The notes: a model not told the origin generated them from the letters alone. A stretch of 64,000 nucleotides of DNA from Catellatospora sp. TT07R-123 (GCF_018327705.1 NZ_BNEM01000001.1:248001-312000); one strand, 5' to 3'. Positions 40,897 to 50,073 are shown, counted from the first letter of the stretch. Program-made: numbers and translations.

Positions 40897-41121
40897 GTCC
40901 GCGATGATGCCAGCGCCAGCAACCGCTTGTGTGCCCTTTTCCGGGCGGCCCGAGGCCGCCGAGCGGTCGGCTCATTCCACCGCGCCGCAGGCCAGGGCAT
41001 ACGACACCAGGCTCTGAACCCGCAGAATCGAACAGGTGTCGTAAACCCGGCTCATGGCATGCCCCACAATGCGACAACCGATCGGCTCTGTCGCATCTGC
41101 ACAGTCCAGACTGGACATACG
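40897..41121 (-). promoter_or_regulatory. Upstream region of the 14-gene cluster with two inverted repeats
   Basis: No gene is seen here. Two inverted repeats stand out: TACGACACC/GGTGTCGTA (41000-41008 with 41035-41043) and ATGCGACA/TGTCGCAT (41059-41066 with 41079-41086, 12-base gap). The second looks like a binding site for a dimeric regulator. I could not fix a confident -35/-10 pair; TCGTAT within the first repeat could be a -10. Confidence 0.4.
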
Positions 41122-41155
41122 CCGCCGCGGCCGCCGTTGCGGGCGGCCGCGGCGG
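41122..41155 (-). terminator. Terminator after the Fn3 glycosidase gene
   Basis: A perfect 14-bp GC stem (41122-41135 with 41142-41155) with a 6-base loop begins 6 bases past the stop of the minus-strand gene. It also isolates the cluster downstream from that gene's transcription. Confidence 0.7.
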
Positions 41156-41161
41156 TGCCGG

Positions 41162-44047
41162 TCAGGGCGTCGTGGTGCAGGCGTACGGCGTCCAGGCCGA
41201 GTAGCCCGCCGCGTTGTACGACCTGATCGCGAAGCACATGTAGGTGTGCGAGGCCAGCCCGGTCCGGGTGAACACGGTGCTGTTGGCCCCGAGCGTGAAC
41301 GTGTTGACGCCGTCGTACACCTGGAAGCCGGTCTCGTTGTTGGAGCGGTCCTGCCAGGTCACCCGGATCTGCGAGCTGTTGAGCGCGGTGGCGGTCTGCC
41401 CGGCGGGCGCCACCGGGACCGTCGGCGTCGTCGTGCACGCGTACGGCGTGTACGCGGAGTAGCCGGCGACGTTGTAGGCCCGGACCGCGAAGCACATGTA
41501 GGTGCCGGGGGCCAGGCCGCTCCAGGTGTAGGACGTGCTGTTGGCGCCCAGCACGACCGAGGTGACGCCGTTGTAGAGCTGGAAGCCGGTCTCGTTGGCC
41601 GACCGGTCGGTCCAGGTGACGGTGATCTGGGTGCCGTTGATCGCCACGGCCGCGCCGATGGTGGGCGTGGTCGGGATGGTCGGGGTGGTGGTGCACGCGT
41701 ACGCGGTCCAGGCCGAGTACCCGGCCAGGCTGTACGCCCGCACCCGGAAGCACATGTAGGTGCCGTTGGCCAGCCCGCCCCAGGTGTAGTACGTGCTGTT
41801 GGCGCCCACGACCTGGGAGGTGACGCCGTTGGAGATCTCGAACCCGATCTCGTTGTTCGACTTGTCGGCCCAGCTCACCTGGATGCTGGTGCCGCTGGCC
41901 ACCACGGCCGCCGGATTGGTCGGGGCGATCGGGATCGTCGGCGTGGTGTTGCACGCGTAGGCGGTCCAGGCCGAGTACCCGGCCAGGTTGTACGCCCGCA
42001 CCCGGAAGCACATGTAGGTGCCGTTGGCCAGGCCCGTCCACGTGTACGAGGTGCTGTTGGCCCCCACGACCTGCGAGGTGACGCCGTTGGAGATCTCGAA
42101 GCCCCACTCGTCGGAGGACTTGTCCGCCCAGGTCACCTGGATGCTGGTGCCGCTGGCGACGGCGGCCGCGGGGCTGGTCGGGGCGGTCGGGATCGTCGGG
42201 GTGGTGGCGCAGACGTTGCCGGTCCAGGGCGAGTAGCCGCCGAGGTTGTACGCGCGCACCCGGAAGCACCTGGTGGCGCCGTTGGCGATGCCGCCCCAGG
42301 TGTATGAGGTGGTGTTGGTGCCGACGACGTTCGAGGTGGTGCCGTCGGCGATCTCGAAGCCGGTCTCGTTGTTGGAGTTGTCGGTCCAGCTGATCTGCAC
42401 GCTGGTCCCGGTGACCACGGTGACCGCGACGTTGCTCGGCGCGGCGGGCAGGGCCGGGGTGGTGGCGCAGGTCTGCGTCGTCCAGGGCGAGGCGCCCACC
42501 GGGTTGACCGCCCGGACGGTGAAGCAGGTGGTGCTGCCCGGGGCGAGCCCGCCCCACGTGTACAGGGTGCTGTTGGGCCCGACCGAGGCCGTGCCCGAGC
42601 CGTTGGAGATCTCGAAGCCGGACTCGTTGTTGCTCTTGTCCAGCCAGCTGACGTTGATCGCGTTCGCGGTCAGCGGCGAGGCCGAGACTGCCGCGGGCCG
42701 GGCCGGGCGGCCCAGGTAGGTGAACTCCCACTGCGGGCTCGGATAGCGCACCCCGTTGCGGATGGTGGTGACCCGCCAGCGGTAGGTGTCGGCGGTCAGC
42801 ACCGGGTTGAACACGGCCAGCAGCGCGCGGGTGTCGGCCGTGGTGGTGGTCAGCGTGTAGTTGACGTCGGTGGACCGGGCCAGCGCCACCTCGTAGGTCG
42901 CCCCGGCCAGTGCGGTGCCGCCCGGGTCGGTCCAGACCAGCTGCTCGTCGGTGGGGTCGTAGTAGCCGGTCTGGGCGCCGCCGCAGCCGCCGCCGGTGTA
43001 GCCGCTCAGCGAGGCCCGGGTCGTGCCGTTCTCGGCGTAGAGGCCGTAGCGCTTGCCCGGCACGCCGGGGATGTCGCGCAGGTTGAACCAGGTGGCCGCG
43101 GCGACGATGCTGTCCGACAGGCCGTCGAGCAGGTTCACGGCGTTGACGAGGTTCTCGCACTGGGTGATGTCGTCGGGCACCTCGTTGCCTTCGAGGCTGC
43201 CGCTGTCGTCGGGCAGGCGCCAGCCGTACTCGGTGACGTACTGGGGCAGGCCGAAGGCCTTGAGCGCCCAGATGAAGTCCTTCAGCGGCTGGTGGCCGGC
43301 GGCGTTGTCGGGCTTGGGGATGACGTACGGGTGCACGCCGATGCCGTCGACCGCCGCCGCCAGCGAGCTGAAGCCGAACTGCGGCAGCGCGTCCTGGACG
43401 GCGTTGAGGTAGGTGACCGGCTGGTTCGGCGAACCCTCGTTGTCCGGTACGACGCCGGCACTGATGATCTTGTCACCGTTCGACGCGGGGCAGGCGCGGA
43501 TGGCGTTGACGGCCGCGGCCAGCTTCTCGGCGTAGGCGCTCGGCTCCATGTGGGTGCCGGAGTAGTTGGGCTCGTTGCCCACCTCCCAGACGTCCACCTG
43601 GCTGTAGGCGGAGTTGCAGGCCACGGCGCCGACGGCGGCGGCGTAGTCGGCGGTGGGCCCGTTGACGTCGGCGCCGTACACCACCTCGTGCGACAGCAGG
43701 CCGATCACCTTGATGCTGTGCGACGACAGCGCGTCCAGGATCTCCTGGTAGCGGGTGGCGATGTCGCCGCAGGCGTTGCCGCCGGCACCGCGCAGGTCCA
43801 GCCGCACCCAGCTGGTGTGCGACAGGATGTCGGCGTTGTTGAGCATCAGGTCGGTGTCGGAGTAGCGCTGGCAGGTGCCCAGATCCACCGACCAGCCCCA
43901 CTGGATGCCCTGGCTGCCCAGCGCGGCCGAGGCCGCCTGCGGGCTGACGAACACGCCCAGCAGCACGGTGAGCAGGGTGACGGCCGCGGTCGCCAGGGCG
44001 CGCGGCACGAGCCGCGCGCGTGGTCGGCGCGGGGTTGACACGGGCAT
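41162..44047 (-). CDS. Secreted clan-A glycosidase-like protein with six Fn3 modules
   Basis: A 961-residue exported protein. Signal peptide about 1-40; residues about 45-380 resemble a (beta/alpha)8 glycoside hydrolase of clan A, with the acid/base Glu in V-W-E-V-G-N-E-P-N and the probable nucleophile in Q-Y-V-T-E-Y-G-W; then a linking beta domain and six fibronectin type III modules of about 85 residues to the C-terminus, each with S-W/T-W-x-D-x-S-x-N-E and a paired-Cys strand (M-C-F-x-V-R-A-Y, then C-T-T-T-P). Modules 3 and 4 are nearly identical. Substrate polysaccharide unknown. The ATG at 44047 has AGAGGA upstream. A hairpin lies in the 5' leader and a 21-bp element shared with the M23 gene lies about 110 bases upstream. 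Confidence 0.85.
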   Translation of the reverse strand: MPVSTPRRPRARLVPRALATAAVTLLTVLLGVFVSPQAASAALGSQGIQWGWSVDLGTCQRYSDTDLMLNNADILSHTSWVRLDLRGAGGNACGDIATRYQEILDALSSHSIKVIGLLSHEVVYGADVNGPTADYAAAVGAVACNSAYSQVDVWEVGNEPNYSGTHMEPSAYAEKLAAAVNAIRACPASNGDKIISAGVVPDNEGSPNQPVTYLNAVQDALPQFGFSSLAAAVDGIGVHPYVIPKPDNAAGHQPLKDFIWALKAFGLPQYVTEYGWRLPDDSGSLEGNEVPDDITQCENLVNAVNLLDGLSDSIVAAATWFNLRDIPGVPGKRYGLYAENGTTRASLSGYTGGGCGGAQTGYYDPTDEQLVWTDPGGTALAGATYEVALARSTDVNYTLTTTTADTRALLAVFNPVLTADTYRWRVTTIRNGVRYPSPQWEFTYLGRPARPAAVSASPLTANAINVSWLDKSNNESGFEISNGSGTASVGPNSTLYTWGGLAPGSTTCFTVRAVNPVGASPWTTQTCATTPALPAAPSNVAVTVVTGTSVQISWTDNSNNETGFEIADGTTSNVVGTNTTSYTWGGIANGATRCFRVRAYNLGGYSPWTGNVCATTPTIPTAPTSPAAAVASGTSIQVTWADKSSDEWGFEISNGVTSQVVGANSTSYTWTGLANGTYMCFRVRAYNLAGYSAWTAYACNTTPTIPIAPTNPAAVVASGTSIQVSWADKSNNEIGFEISNGVTSQVVGANSTYYTWGGLANGTYMCFRVRAYSLAGYSAWTAYACTTTPTIPTTPTIGAAVAINGTQITVTWTDRSANETGFQLYNGVTSVVLGANSTSYTWSGLAPGTYMCFAVRAYNVAGYSAYTPYACTTTPTVPVAPAGQTATALNSSQIRVTWQDRSNNETGFQVYDGVNTFTLGANSTVFTRTGLASHTYMCFAIRSYNAAGYSAWTPYACTTTP

Positions 44048-44080
44048 GCGAGATGTCCTCTCGAAAAGGGTCGCGACATG

Positions 44081-44120
44081 TGTGAAGCGGTGCCCGCCGC
44101 AGGGCGGGCACCGCTTCACA
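44081..44120. terminator. Perfect 18-bp hairpin between M23 and glycosidase genes
   Basis: Arms 44081-44098 and 44103-44120 pair perfectly around a GCAG loop. It lies after the M23 gene and inside the presumed leader of the glycosidase gene, so it could terminate M23 transcripts or act as an attenuator for the glycosidase. Confidence 0.65.
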
Positions 44121-44156
44121 TCGATGAGCATCGTCGGGTTCGGATCACCGGGCGTT

Positions 44157-44177
44157 CAACCCCCGAATCTGCACCTG
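44157..44177 (-). repeat. 21-bp direct repeat, copy 1 (upstream of glycosidase)
   Basis: Identical over 21 bases to 45096-45116. On the minus strand it contains GGTGCAGATTCGGGGGTTG and ends 110 bases before the glycosidase start codon. Confidence 0.75.
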
Positions 44178-44194
44178 ACGCGGCGGGCGCCAGG

Positions 44195-44980
44195 TCAGCA
44201 GCGCGGGACCGAGGGGATGAAGCCGGAGTAGCCGGTGTAGGTGTTGACGTCCGGCACGAACTTACCGGTGTCGATGCGGTTCCAGACGTTGCTCGTCCCC
44301 CACTTGCCGGTGACGCTCTGGCCCGCGGCCTGGCACCAGATCGTCACGGCGGCGCCGTCGGGCAGGGAGCCGACCACGCTGAAGGTGGTGCCGGCGCCGG
44401 AGTACACGTTCTGCGGGCCGCTGGAGGTGGTGTCGATCCAGCCGGCGCCGGTGCGGGTGGTGCCGCCGCAGGCGTTGCTGCTCACGTAGTTCTTGCTGCC
44501 GTAGTACAGGGCGGTCACCCCGTCGAAGGCGACCTGGTTCGGGGTGCCGTTGAGGCGCTGCTCGTAGTGCAGGTGCGGGCCGGTGGAGTCACCGGTGGAA
44601 CCGACGGTGCCGATGACCGTGCCGTAGCCGACCACGGCACCGACACCCACCCACTGGCTGTTGAGGTGGGCGTAGTAGGTGGAGTTGCCGCCGCCGTGAT
44701 TGATCTTGATGTACTTGCCGTACCCGGTGGCGCCCTGGTCGGCGACGGTCTCCACGGTGCCCGGCGCGCTCGCGATCACCCAGTCGTCCACGTCGTCGGT
44801 ACGGTTGAAGTCGATGGCGTTGACCGGGCTGTGGTCGGCCCGGGTGCCCCCGCCCCAGGTCTCGCCGCACGGGAAGGGCAGCTTGTACACGGGTGCGGCC
44901 GAGGCGGGCGCCGCGGCGACGAGCACGGCCGCCGCCGCGACCGCGGCCACGACGCCGATGCGTACGGTCCTTGCGAGCAT
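44195..44980 (-). CDS. Secreted M23 family metallopeptidase
   Basis: A 261-residue exported enzyme with a clear signal peptide (1-28, ending A-S-A-A). The LytM-type domain has zinc ligands in H-S-P-V-N-A-I-D-F (HxxxxxxD) and H-L-H-Y-E (HxH), as in endopeptidases that cut peptidoglycan cross-links. The last 80 residues look like a bacterial SH3-type domain (Y-S-G-A-G-T-T-F-S-V-V-G, then W-C-Q-A) that would bind the wall. The ATG at 44980 has GGAG upstream. It shares an upstream 21-bp element at near-identical spacing with the glycosidase gene downstream. Confidence 0.92.
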   Translation of the reverse strand: MLARTVRIGVVAAVAAAAVLVAAAPASAAPVYKLPFPCGETWGGGTRADHSPVNAIDFNRTDDVDDWVIASAPGTVETVADQGATGYGKYIKINHGGGNSTYYAHLNSQWVGVGAVVGYGTVIGTVGSTGDSTGPHLHYEQRLNGTPNQVAFDGVTALYYGSKNYVSSNACGGTTRTGAGWIDTTSSGPQNVYSGAGTTFSVVGSLPDGAAVTIWCQAAGQSVTGKWGTSNVWNRIDTGKFVPDVNTYTGYSGFIPSVPRC

Positions 44981-45095
44981 GGATGCTCCTTCGAGACTCG
45001 GATCGTCGGTAGGCGAGGTGGCCACCCGCACCACGGCATACTTCGATGTTCATCGATGCCGTAGCACGATCCTCCGAGATCCGCCCGAAGCCGGA

Positions 45096-45116
45096 CAACC
45101 CCCGAATCTGCACCTG
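45096..45116 (-). repeat. 21-bp direct repeat, copy 2 (upstream of M23)
   Basis: Second copy of the element at 44157-44177. It ends 116 bases before the M23 start codon. The matching position suggests a regulatory site or part of a shared promoter, not a random repeat. Confidence 0.75.
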
Positions 45117-45122
45117 TCGCCG

Positions 45123-47579
45123 TCAGACCGGCGCGCTGTCGAGCGCGGCGGCCCGCGGATGGCCGATCTCGCGCCAGTAGCGCACCGACGCCTCCCGCAG
45201 CGCCTGCCGCCGCTGCGGCTGCTGCGCCGGATGCTCGGCCAGCAGCCAGCCGCAGTCGGCCACCGCCAGCCGGTCCCCGACCGCACCGAACCGCGCGTAC
45301 GCCGTCTCCAGCAGCGCCAGCCCCGCCTGCGGGGCACCGGCCGCCACCCGGCACTGCCCCAGCGCCCGCATCGCGCCCGCCTCGGCGTGCGGTGTGCCCG
45401 CCTGCCGGGCCAGCGCCAGCGACCGCTGGCCGTAGGCGACGCCCTGCTCGGGACGGCCGGCGGTCGGCATCAGCCGGGCGAGCTCCGCCAGGGTCAGCGC
45501 CTCACCGTGGCGGTCGCCCAGCTCGCCGCGGATCGCCAGCGCCCGCTCCAGCAGCCGCTCGGCGTCGGCCACCCGGTCCTGACCGGCCACGCACAGCGCC
45601 AGGTTGTGCAGGACCGCGGCCTCGCCGTAGCGGTCGCCCAGCACCCGTACGGCGCGCAGCGCCGCGTCCAGTTCCGCCAGCCCGCGCACCGCGTCGCCCA
45701 ACTGGGCGTACACGCCGCCGAGGTTGCAGCGCGCGATCGCCTCCCCGCGCGTGTCGCCCAGCTCCCGCACCAGCACGAGCTGGTCCAGGTGCCGCGCGGC
45801 GGCCTGGTGCGGGTCACCGCGCCGCAGGCAGGACAGCCCGAGGTTGTTCAGCGCGCGGGCCTGGCCCAGCCGATCGCCGCAGTCCCGCATGATCACCAGC
45901 TGCTCGCCGAAGGCCGCCGCGGCCTGCGCCGGTTCGCCCAGATCCAGATGCACCTGCCCGAGCCGGTTGAGCAGCACCGCCTCGTCCGGGCGGGCACCGA
46001 GCCGCCGGGCCGCGGCCAGCGCCCGCCGGATCCACGGCATGATCTCGCCGCGCCGCTGGTAGCGCAGGAACCCGAGATGGTCGGACGCGGCCACGGCCTC
46101 GGCGACGACCAGCCGGTCGCCCTCCGGGGTGCCCACCGCACCGAGCGCCCAGGCCCGAGCGGCGTCCAGATGCGGCCGCTCCAGGTCGAACCCGGCCAGC
46201 GCCGCGGCGCCGTCACCGGCCTGGAACCGCTGCTGGAGGCCCTGCACCAGCCGTACGCACGCCTCGGCATGGCGCCACCGCACCGGCTCGGCCTCGCCCG
46301 ACTCGGCGAGCAGCGACCGCGCCAGCTCGCCGACCAGGTCGTGCAGCCGCCAGCGGTCGTGGATCGGGTCGTAGCCGACCAGGTTGCGCCGCAGCAGGTG
46401 CCGCAGCGCCGGCTCCACCGGCTGGTCCCCCGGCGGCACCGCGATCTGCGCGGCCAGGTCGGCACCGAAGTCCGCGGTGAACACGCCCAGCTGCCGGAAC
46501 AGCGTGCGCACGGGCTCCTCCAGGCGGGCGTAGCTCAACCGCAGCGACGCGGGCACGTCGGCACCGAGGTCGTCGGGATCGCGCAGGTGCTGGAGCGTAC
46601 GGCTGGGCTCGGCCAGCCCGGCCAGGTAGCCGTCGACCGCCAGCGCGTGGTCGTTGGCCAGCAGGCTGCCGCTGACCCGCAGTGCCAGCGGCAGGCCGCC
46701 GCACGCCCGGGCCATCCCCCGGGCCTGCTCCTCGCCGACCCGGTCGCAGATCCCGCGCACCAGCCGCACCGACTCGTCGTCGTCGAGCTGCTCCAGGTCG
46801 AGGGTCACCATGCCGGGCAGCAGGAACCGGTGCCGGGTGGTGACCAGCAGGGCGCAGCCGGGCGGCGGCAGCAGCGGGCGCACCTGGGCCGCATCTGTGG
46901 CGTCGTCGGCCAGCACCAGCACGCGGCGGCCGCTGAGCACCGCGCAGTAGTGCCGCTGCAGCTCGTCCAGGTCCTCGCCGAGCCGGGCCCGCGGGGTGAG
47001 CGCGTGGATCACCTGGCGCAGCGCCTGCGCCGCGGGCACCGGCGCCTCCCGCATGCCGTGCAGGTTCACCATGAGCTGCACCTGCGGCCCGTCGGCCCGT
47101 ACCCGGGCGGCGGCCAGCAGGGCCAGCTCGGTCTTGCCCACCCCGGCCATGCCGCGCACGCCCACGACCGGGCCGTACGCGCCGTCCCCGGTCGGCCGCA
47201 GCGCGCCGAGCAGCAGGCCCAGCTCCCGTACGCGGCCGACGAAGTCCGGGGTCGGCGCCCGCAGCTGGCGTGGCGCCGCGGGTCCGTCGGTCCACCAGGA
47301 CAGCTCGGCGCCACGCGGATCGTCGGCTCCGACCGCCGCGGCCAGCTCGGCCACGGGGCGCTGCCCGGCCGAGCACAGCAGCGCGTCCACCTCGTCGCGC
47401 GACAGCGACAGCACCCGCGCGATGCGCAGCAGCGGCTCCCAGTGGCGCGGGCGGCGCACCGTGCCGTCCCGCCAGTTGTCGATGGCGGTACGCGGGACGC
47501 CCGTCAGCTTGCTCAGCGTCTGCGTCCCCACCCCGGCCCGTCGCATGAGCGCGCCGAGATGCTCGCTCAGCTCCGTCAC
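45123..47579 (-). CDS. XRE/NB-ARC/TPR transcriptional regulator
   Basis: An 818-residue multidomain regulator. Residues 1-70: an XRE-type helix-turn-helix (T-L-S-K-L-T-G-V-P-R-T-A-I-D-N-W). Residues about 110-400: NB-ARC ATPase with P-loop G-M-A-G-V-G-K-T-E, Walker B-like V-L-V-L-A-D-D and G-L-P-L-A-L. Residues about 440-800: tetratricopeptide repeats. Like other actinobacterial STAND regulators it probably switches on ATP binding after sensing a ligand. No target can be assigned; it is not clearly tied to the biosynthetic cluster 4 kb away. The GTG at 47579 has GGGAGG upstream, and a palindrome at 47621-47634 lies near its promoter. Confidence 0.88.
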   Translation of the reverse strand: MTELSEHLGALMRRAGVGTQTLSKLTGVPRTAIDNWRDGTVRRPRHWEPLLRIARVLSLSRDEVDALLCSAGQRPVAELAAAVGADDPRGAELSWWTDGPAAPRQLRAPTPDFVGRVRELGLLLGALRPTGDGAYGPVVGVRGMAGVGKTELALLAAARVRADGPQVQLMVNLHGMREAPVPAAQALRQVIHALTPRARLGEDLDELQRHYCAVLSGRRVLVLADDATDAAQVRPLLPPPGCALLVTTRHRFLLPGMVTLDLEQLDDDESVRLVRGICDRVGEEQARGMARACGGLPLALRVSGSLLANDHALAVDGYLAGLAEPSRTLQHLRDPDDLGADVPASLRLSYARLEEPVRTLFRQLGVFTADFGADLAAQIAVPPGDQPVEPALRHLLRRNLVGYDPIHDRWRLHDLVGELARSLLAESGEAEPVRWRHAEACVRLVQGLQQRFQAGDGAAALAGFDLERPHLDAARAWALGAVGTPEGDRLVVAEAVAASDHLGFLRYQRRGEIMPWIRRALAAARRLGARPDEAVLLNRLGQVHLDLGEPAQAAAAFGEQLVIMRDCGDRLGQARALNNLGLSCLRRGDPHQAAARHLDQLVLVRELGDTRGEAIARCNLGGVYAQLGDAVRGLAELDAALRAVRVLGDRYGEAAVLHNLALCVAGQDRVADAERLLERALAIRGELGDRHGEALTLAELARLMPTAGRPEQGVAYGQRSLALARQAGTPHAEAGAMRALGQCRVAAGAPQAGLALLETAYARFGAVGDRLAVADCGWLLAEHPAQQPQRRQALREASVRYWREIGHPRAAALDSAPV

Positions 47580-47620
47580 CGCCCGGCCTCCCGCACGGAT
47601 CTTATCGTCTCATGTGGACT

Positions 47621-47634
47621 GTTCTATGTAGAAC
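47621..47634. promoter_or_regulatory. Palindrome GTTCTATGTAGAAC
   Basis: A perfect 6+2+6 dyad, 42 bases before the start of the XRE/NB-ARC gene. Read on that gene's strand, TAAGAT is a plausible -10 (near 47599-47604) and the dyad covers the -35 area, so it is a candidate self-regulation site. Confidence 0.5.
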
Positions 47635-47757
47635 GGCGCATCGACGACACCGCCGAGCCGACGCGAACGCCGACCGTCCCGCCTCGCCGGTGGATCGGGG
47701 CTAGAATGACCGCAAATAGGGCATTTCACGTTCGGCTAACGGGGACAGGAGACCGGG

Positions 47758-48234
47758 ATGAGCGGCACACAGGCGGACCAGGCGGACATCAGGCCACCGG
47801 CGGTGGGCATGAGGCTGGAGGTCGTCGTCCTGCCGGTCGCCGACGTCGACCGGGCGCTCGCCTTCTACCGGGGGCTGGGGTGGCGGGTGGACGCCGACTA
47901 CGAGGCCGGCCCCAAGTTCCGGATCGTGCAGCTGACGCCGCCCGGCTCGGCCTGCTCGGTCCACTTCGGGCGGGGGCTCACCTCGGCCCCGCCCGGCTCG
48001 GCCCGGGGCACCTACCTCGTGGTCGACGACCTCTCGAAGGCACGCGAGGACCTGCTCGGCCGGGGCGTCGAGGTGAGCGGCGTCTACCACAACACGTACG
48101 ACAGCGGTGAGCCCGAGCGGGTCGACGGCCCCAGCCCCGACGGGCGCAGCTACGCCAGCTTCGCCACGTTCGACGACCCCGACGGCAACACCTGGCTGCT
48201 ACAGGAGGTGACGCAGCGGGCGCCCGGCCGCTGA
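47758..48234 (+). CDS. VOC family protein (glyoxalase-like)
   Basis: A 158-residue vicinal-oxygen-chelate protein with the paired beta-alpha-beta-beta-beta layout: L-E-V-V-V-L-P-V-A-D-V-D-R-A-L-A-F-Y near residue 20 and D-D-P-D-G-N-T-W-L-L-Q-E-V at the C-terminus, where the last metal-binding Glu sits. Family members include glyoxalases, dioxygenases and antibiotic-binding resistance proteins; the activity here is unknown. The ATG at 47758 has AGGAGA upstream. It is divergent from the NB-ARC regulator and 66 bases before the antiporter gene. Confidence 0.88.
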   Translation: MSGTQADQADIRPPAVGMRLEVVVLPVADVDRALAFYRGLGWRVDADYEAGPKFRIVQLTPPGSACSVHFGRGLTSAPPGSARGTYLVVDDLSKAREDLLGRGVEVSGVYHNTYDSGEPERVDGPSPDGRSYASFATFDDPDGNTWLLQEVTQRAPGR

Positions 48235-48300
48235 GGCGCAACGGGCAGCGGGCCTCTGTGGAGGGATACCGAACGCGATCTTCCACCATGCCGGGGACGT

Positions 48301-50073
48301 ATGGAACTACTGATCATCGCGGTGGCAGCGGTCGTGGCCGTCGTCGTCGTCAACGCACTGGCCCGCCGGACCGGTGTGGCCGCGCCGCTGCTGCTGGTCG
48401 CGGTCGGCGTCGCCGTCAGCTTCCTGCCGTTCGTGCCGGCCGTCGAGGTCGAGCCCGAGGTGATCCTCGCCGGGGTGCTCCCGCCGCTGCTGTACTCGGC
48501 CGCGGTGTCGCTGCCCGCGATGGACTTCCGGCGGGACTTCACCGCGATCAGCGGCCTGTCGGTGGTCCTCGTCGTCATCACCTCGCTGCTGCTCGGGCTG
48601 CTGTTCGCCGCGCTGGTGCCGGGCCTGGGGTTCGCGGGCGGCGTCGCGGTCGGCGCCATCGTCAGCCCGACCGACGCCGTGGCCACCGCCATCGCCAAAC
48701 GGCTCGGCGCACCGCCGCGGGTGATCACCGTGCTCGAAGGCGAGGGCCTGCTCAACGACGCCTCCGCGCTGGTGCTGCTGCGCTCGGCCGTCGCCGCGAC
48801 GGCCGCGGTCGTGAGCGTGGGCAGCGTGATCGGCGACTTCCTGTGGGCGGTGACCGCCGCGGTGGTATGCGGTGCCGTCGTGGGCTGGCTCGGGCTCAAG
48901 GCCCGCCGCCGCGTCGGCGGGGCGACCCTGTCGACCGCGCTGTCGTTCGTCGTCCCGTTCACGGCGTACCTGCCCGCCGAGCACCTGCACGCCTCGGGCC
49001 TGGTCGCCGTCGTCACGGCCGGCCTGGTCACGGGGGTCGGCTCGGCACGCTACCTGAGCCCGCAGGACCGGCTCTCCGAGCGGTCCAACTGGCACACCGT
49101 GGAGGTCCTGCTCGAAGGCGGCGTCTTCCTGCTCATGGGTCTCGAACTGTTCGGCCTCGTCGAGAACGTGCAGGCCGAGGGCGACAGCGCCCTGACCGCG
49201 GCCGGGCTCGGGGCGCTGGCCGCCGCCGCGGTGCTGGCCGTGCGGGCGGCGTACCTGGCGCCGCTGCTGTGGTCGCTGGCGCGGCGGGCCCGTCGGGCCG
49301 TCGGCCAGCGCGAGGCCGCGCAGGTGTACTACGACGCGGTCGGCCGGCACGTGGCCCTGGCCCAGGCCGACGGCGACGACACGGTGATGATCGAAGGCAG
49401 GTCGGGCGGGCCCCGGGCCGTGCCGGCGGCGCGGGCCGAGCGCATCGGCCACGCCGTCATGCGGCGCATCGCCGACATCGACTACCTCACCAGCAGGCCG
49501 CTGCGGCAGCAGGAGGGCATCCTGCTGGTCTGGGCGGGCATGCGCGGCGTCGTCACCCTGGCCGCCGCCCAGTCACTGCCCGTCGACTTCCCGCACCGCT
49601 CGTTCGTGGTGCTCGTCGCGTTCACCGTCGCGGCCGGGACCCTGCTGGTGCAGGGCGGCACCCTGCCGTGGCTGGTCCGGCGCCTGGGCCTGAGCGAGGC
49701 GCCCTCGGCCGTCGCCGAGGACGTGGCCGCGCTGCGGCGCACCGGTCAGGACGCGGCGCGCGAGCTGCTCGACGACGCCGGCCTGGCCCAGCCCGACGGC
49801 AGCGGGTACGACCCGCAGGTCCTGGCCCGGGTCCGGACCGACATGGTCCGCGACGACGCCGTCCAGGACCTCGACGAGCTGGAGACGGCCCGGCGGATCC
49901 GGCAGTACCGCGAGCTGAGGCTGCGGGTCATCGACCGGCAGCGGTCGGCGCTGCTGGCGGCGCGGGCGACCGGCCGCCACGACTCGCGGGAGCTGGAGAA
50001 GGTGCTCGACATCCTGGACGCGGAGCAGATCATGGTGGAGATGCGGACGGCGTCGGTCGCCGAGGACCGCTGA
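48301..50073 (+). CDS. Cation/proton antiporter (CPA1, NhaP-like)
   Basis: A 590-residue membrane protein with about 12 hydrophobic segments. The ion-binding region G-A-I-V-S-P-T-D-A-V-A-T-A and E-G-E-G-L-L-N-D-A-S-A-L-V-L are typical of Na+/H+ exchangers of the CPA1 family. A loop of about 80 residues before the last pair of segments (starting near R-R-A-V-G-Q-R-E-A) and a cytosolic C-terminal tail of about 100 residues, both charged, may regulate transport. It uses the proton gradient to expel Na+ or K+. It is probably transcribed with the VOC gene upstream. Confidence 0.92.
   Translation: MELLIIAVAAVVAVVVVNALARRTGVAAPLLLVAVGVAVSFLPFVPAVEVEPEVILAGVLPPLLYSAAVSLPAMDFRRDFTAISGLSVVLVVITSLLLGLLFAALVPGLGFAGGVAVGAIVSPTDAVATAIAKRLGAPPRVITVLEGEGLLNDASALVLLRSAVAATAAVVSVGSVIGDFLWAVTAAVVCGAVVGWLGLKARRRVGGATLSTALSFVVPFTAYLPAEHLHASGLVAVVTAGLVTGVGSARYLSPQDRLSERSNWHTVEVLLEGGVFLLMGLELFGLVENVQAEGDSALTAAGLGALAAAAVLAVRAAYLAPLLWSLARRARRAVGQREAAQVYYDAVGRHVALAQADGDDTVMIEGRSGGPRAVPAARAERIGHAVMRRIADIDYLTSRPLRQQEGILLVWAGMRGVVTLAAAQSLPVDFPHRSFVVLVAFTVAAGTLLVQGGTLPWLVRRLGLSEAPSAVAEDVAALRRTGQDAARELLDDAGLAQPDGSGYDPQVLARVRTDMVRDDAVQDLDELETARRIRQYRELRLRVIDRQRSALLAARATGRHDSRELEKVLDILDAEQIMVEMRTASVAEDR

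Noticed and set aside
45123-47579. The NB-ARC/TPR regulator as the pathway regulator of the cluster
   Set aside because: It is separated from the cluster by two unrelated secreted-enzyme genes and a terminator; nothing in sequence links them.
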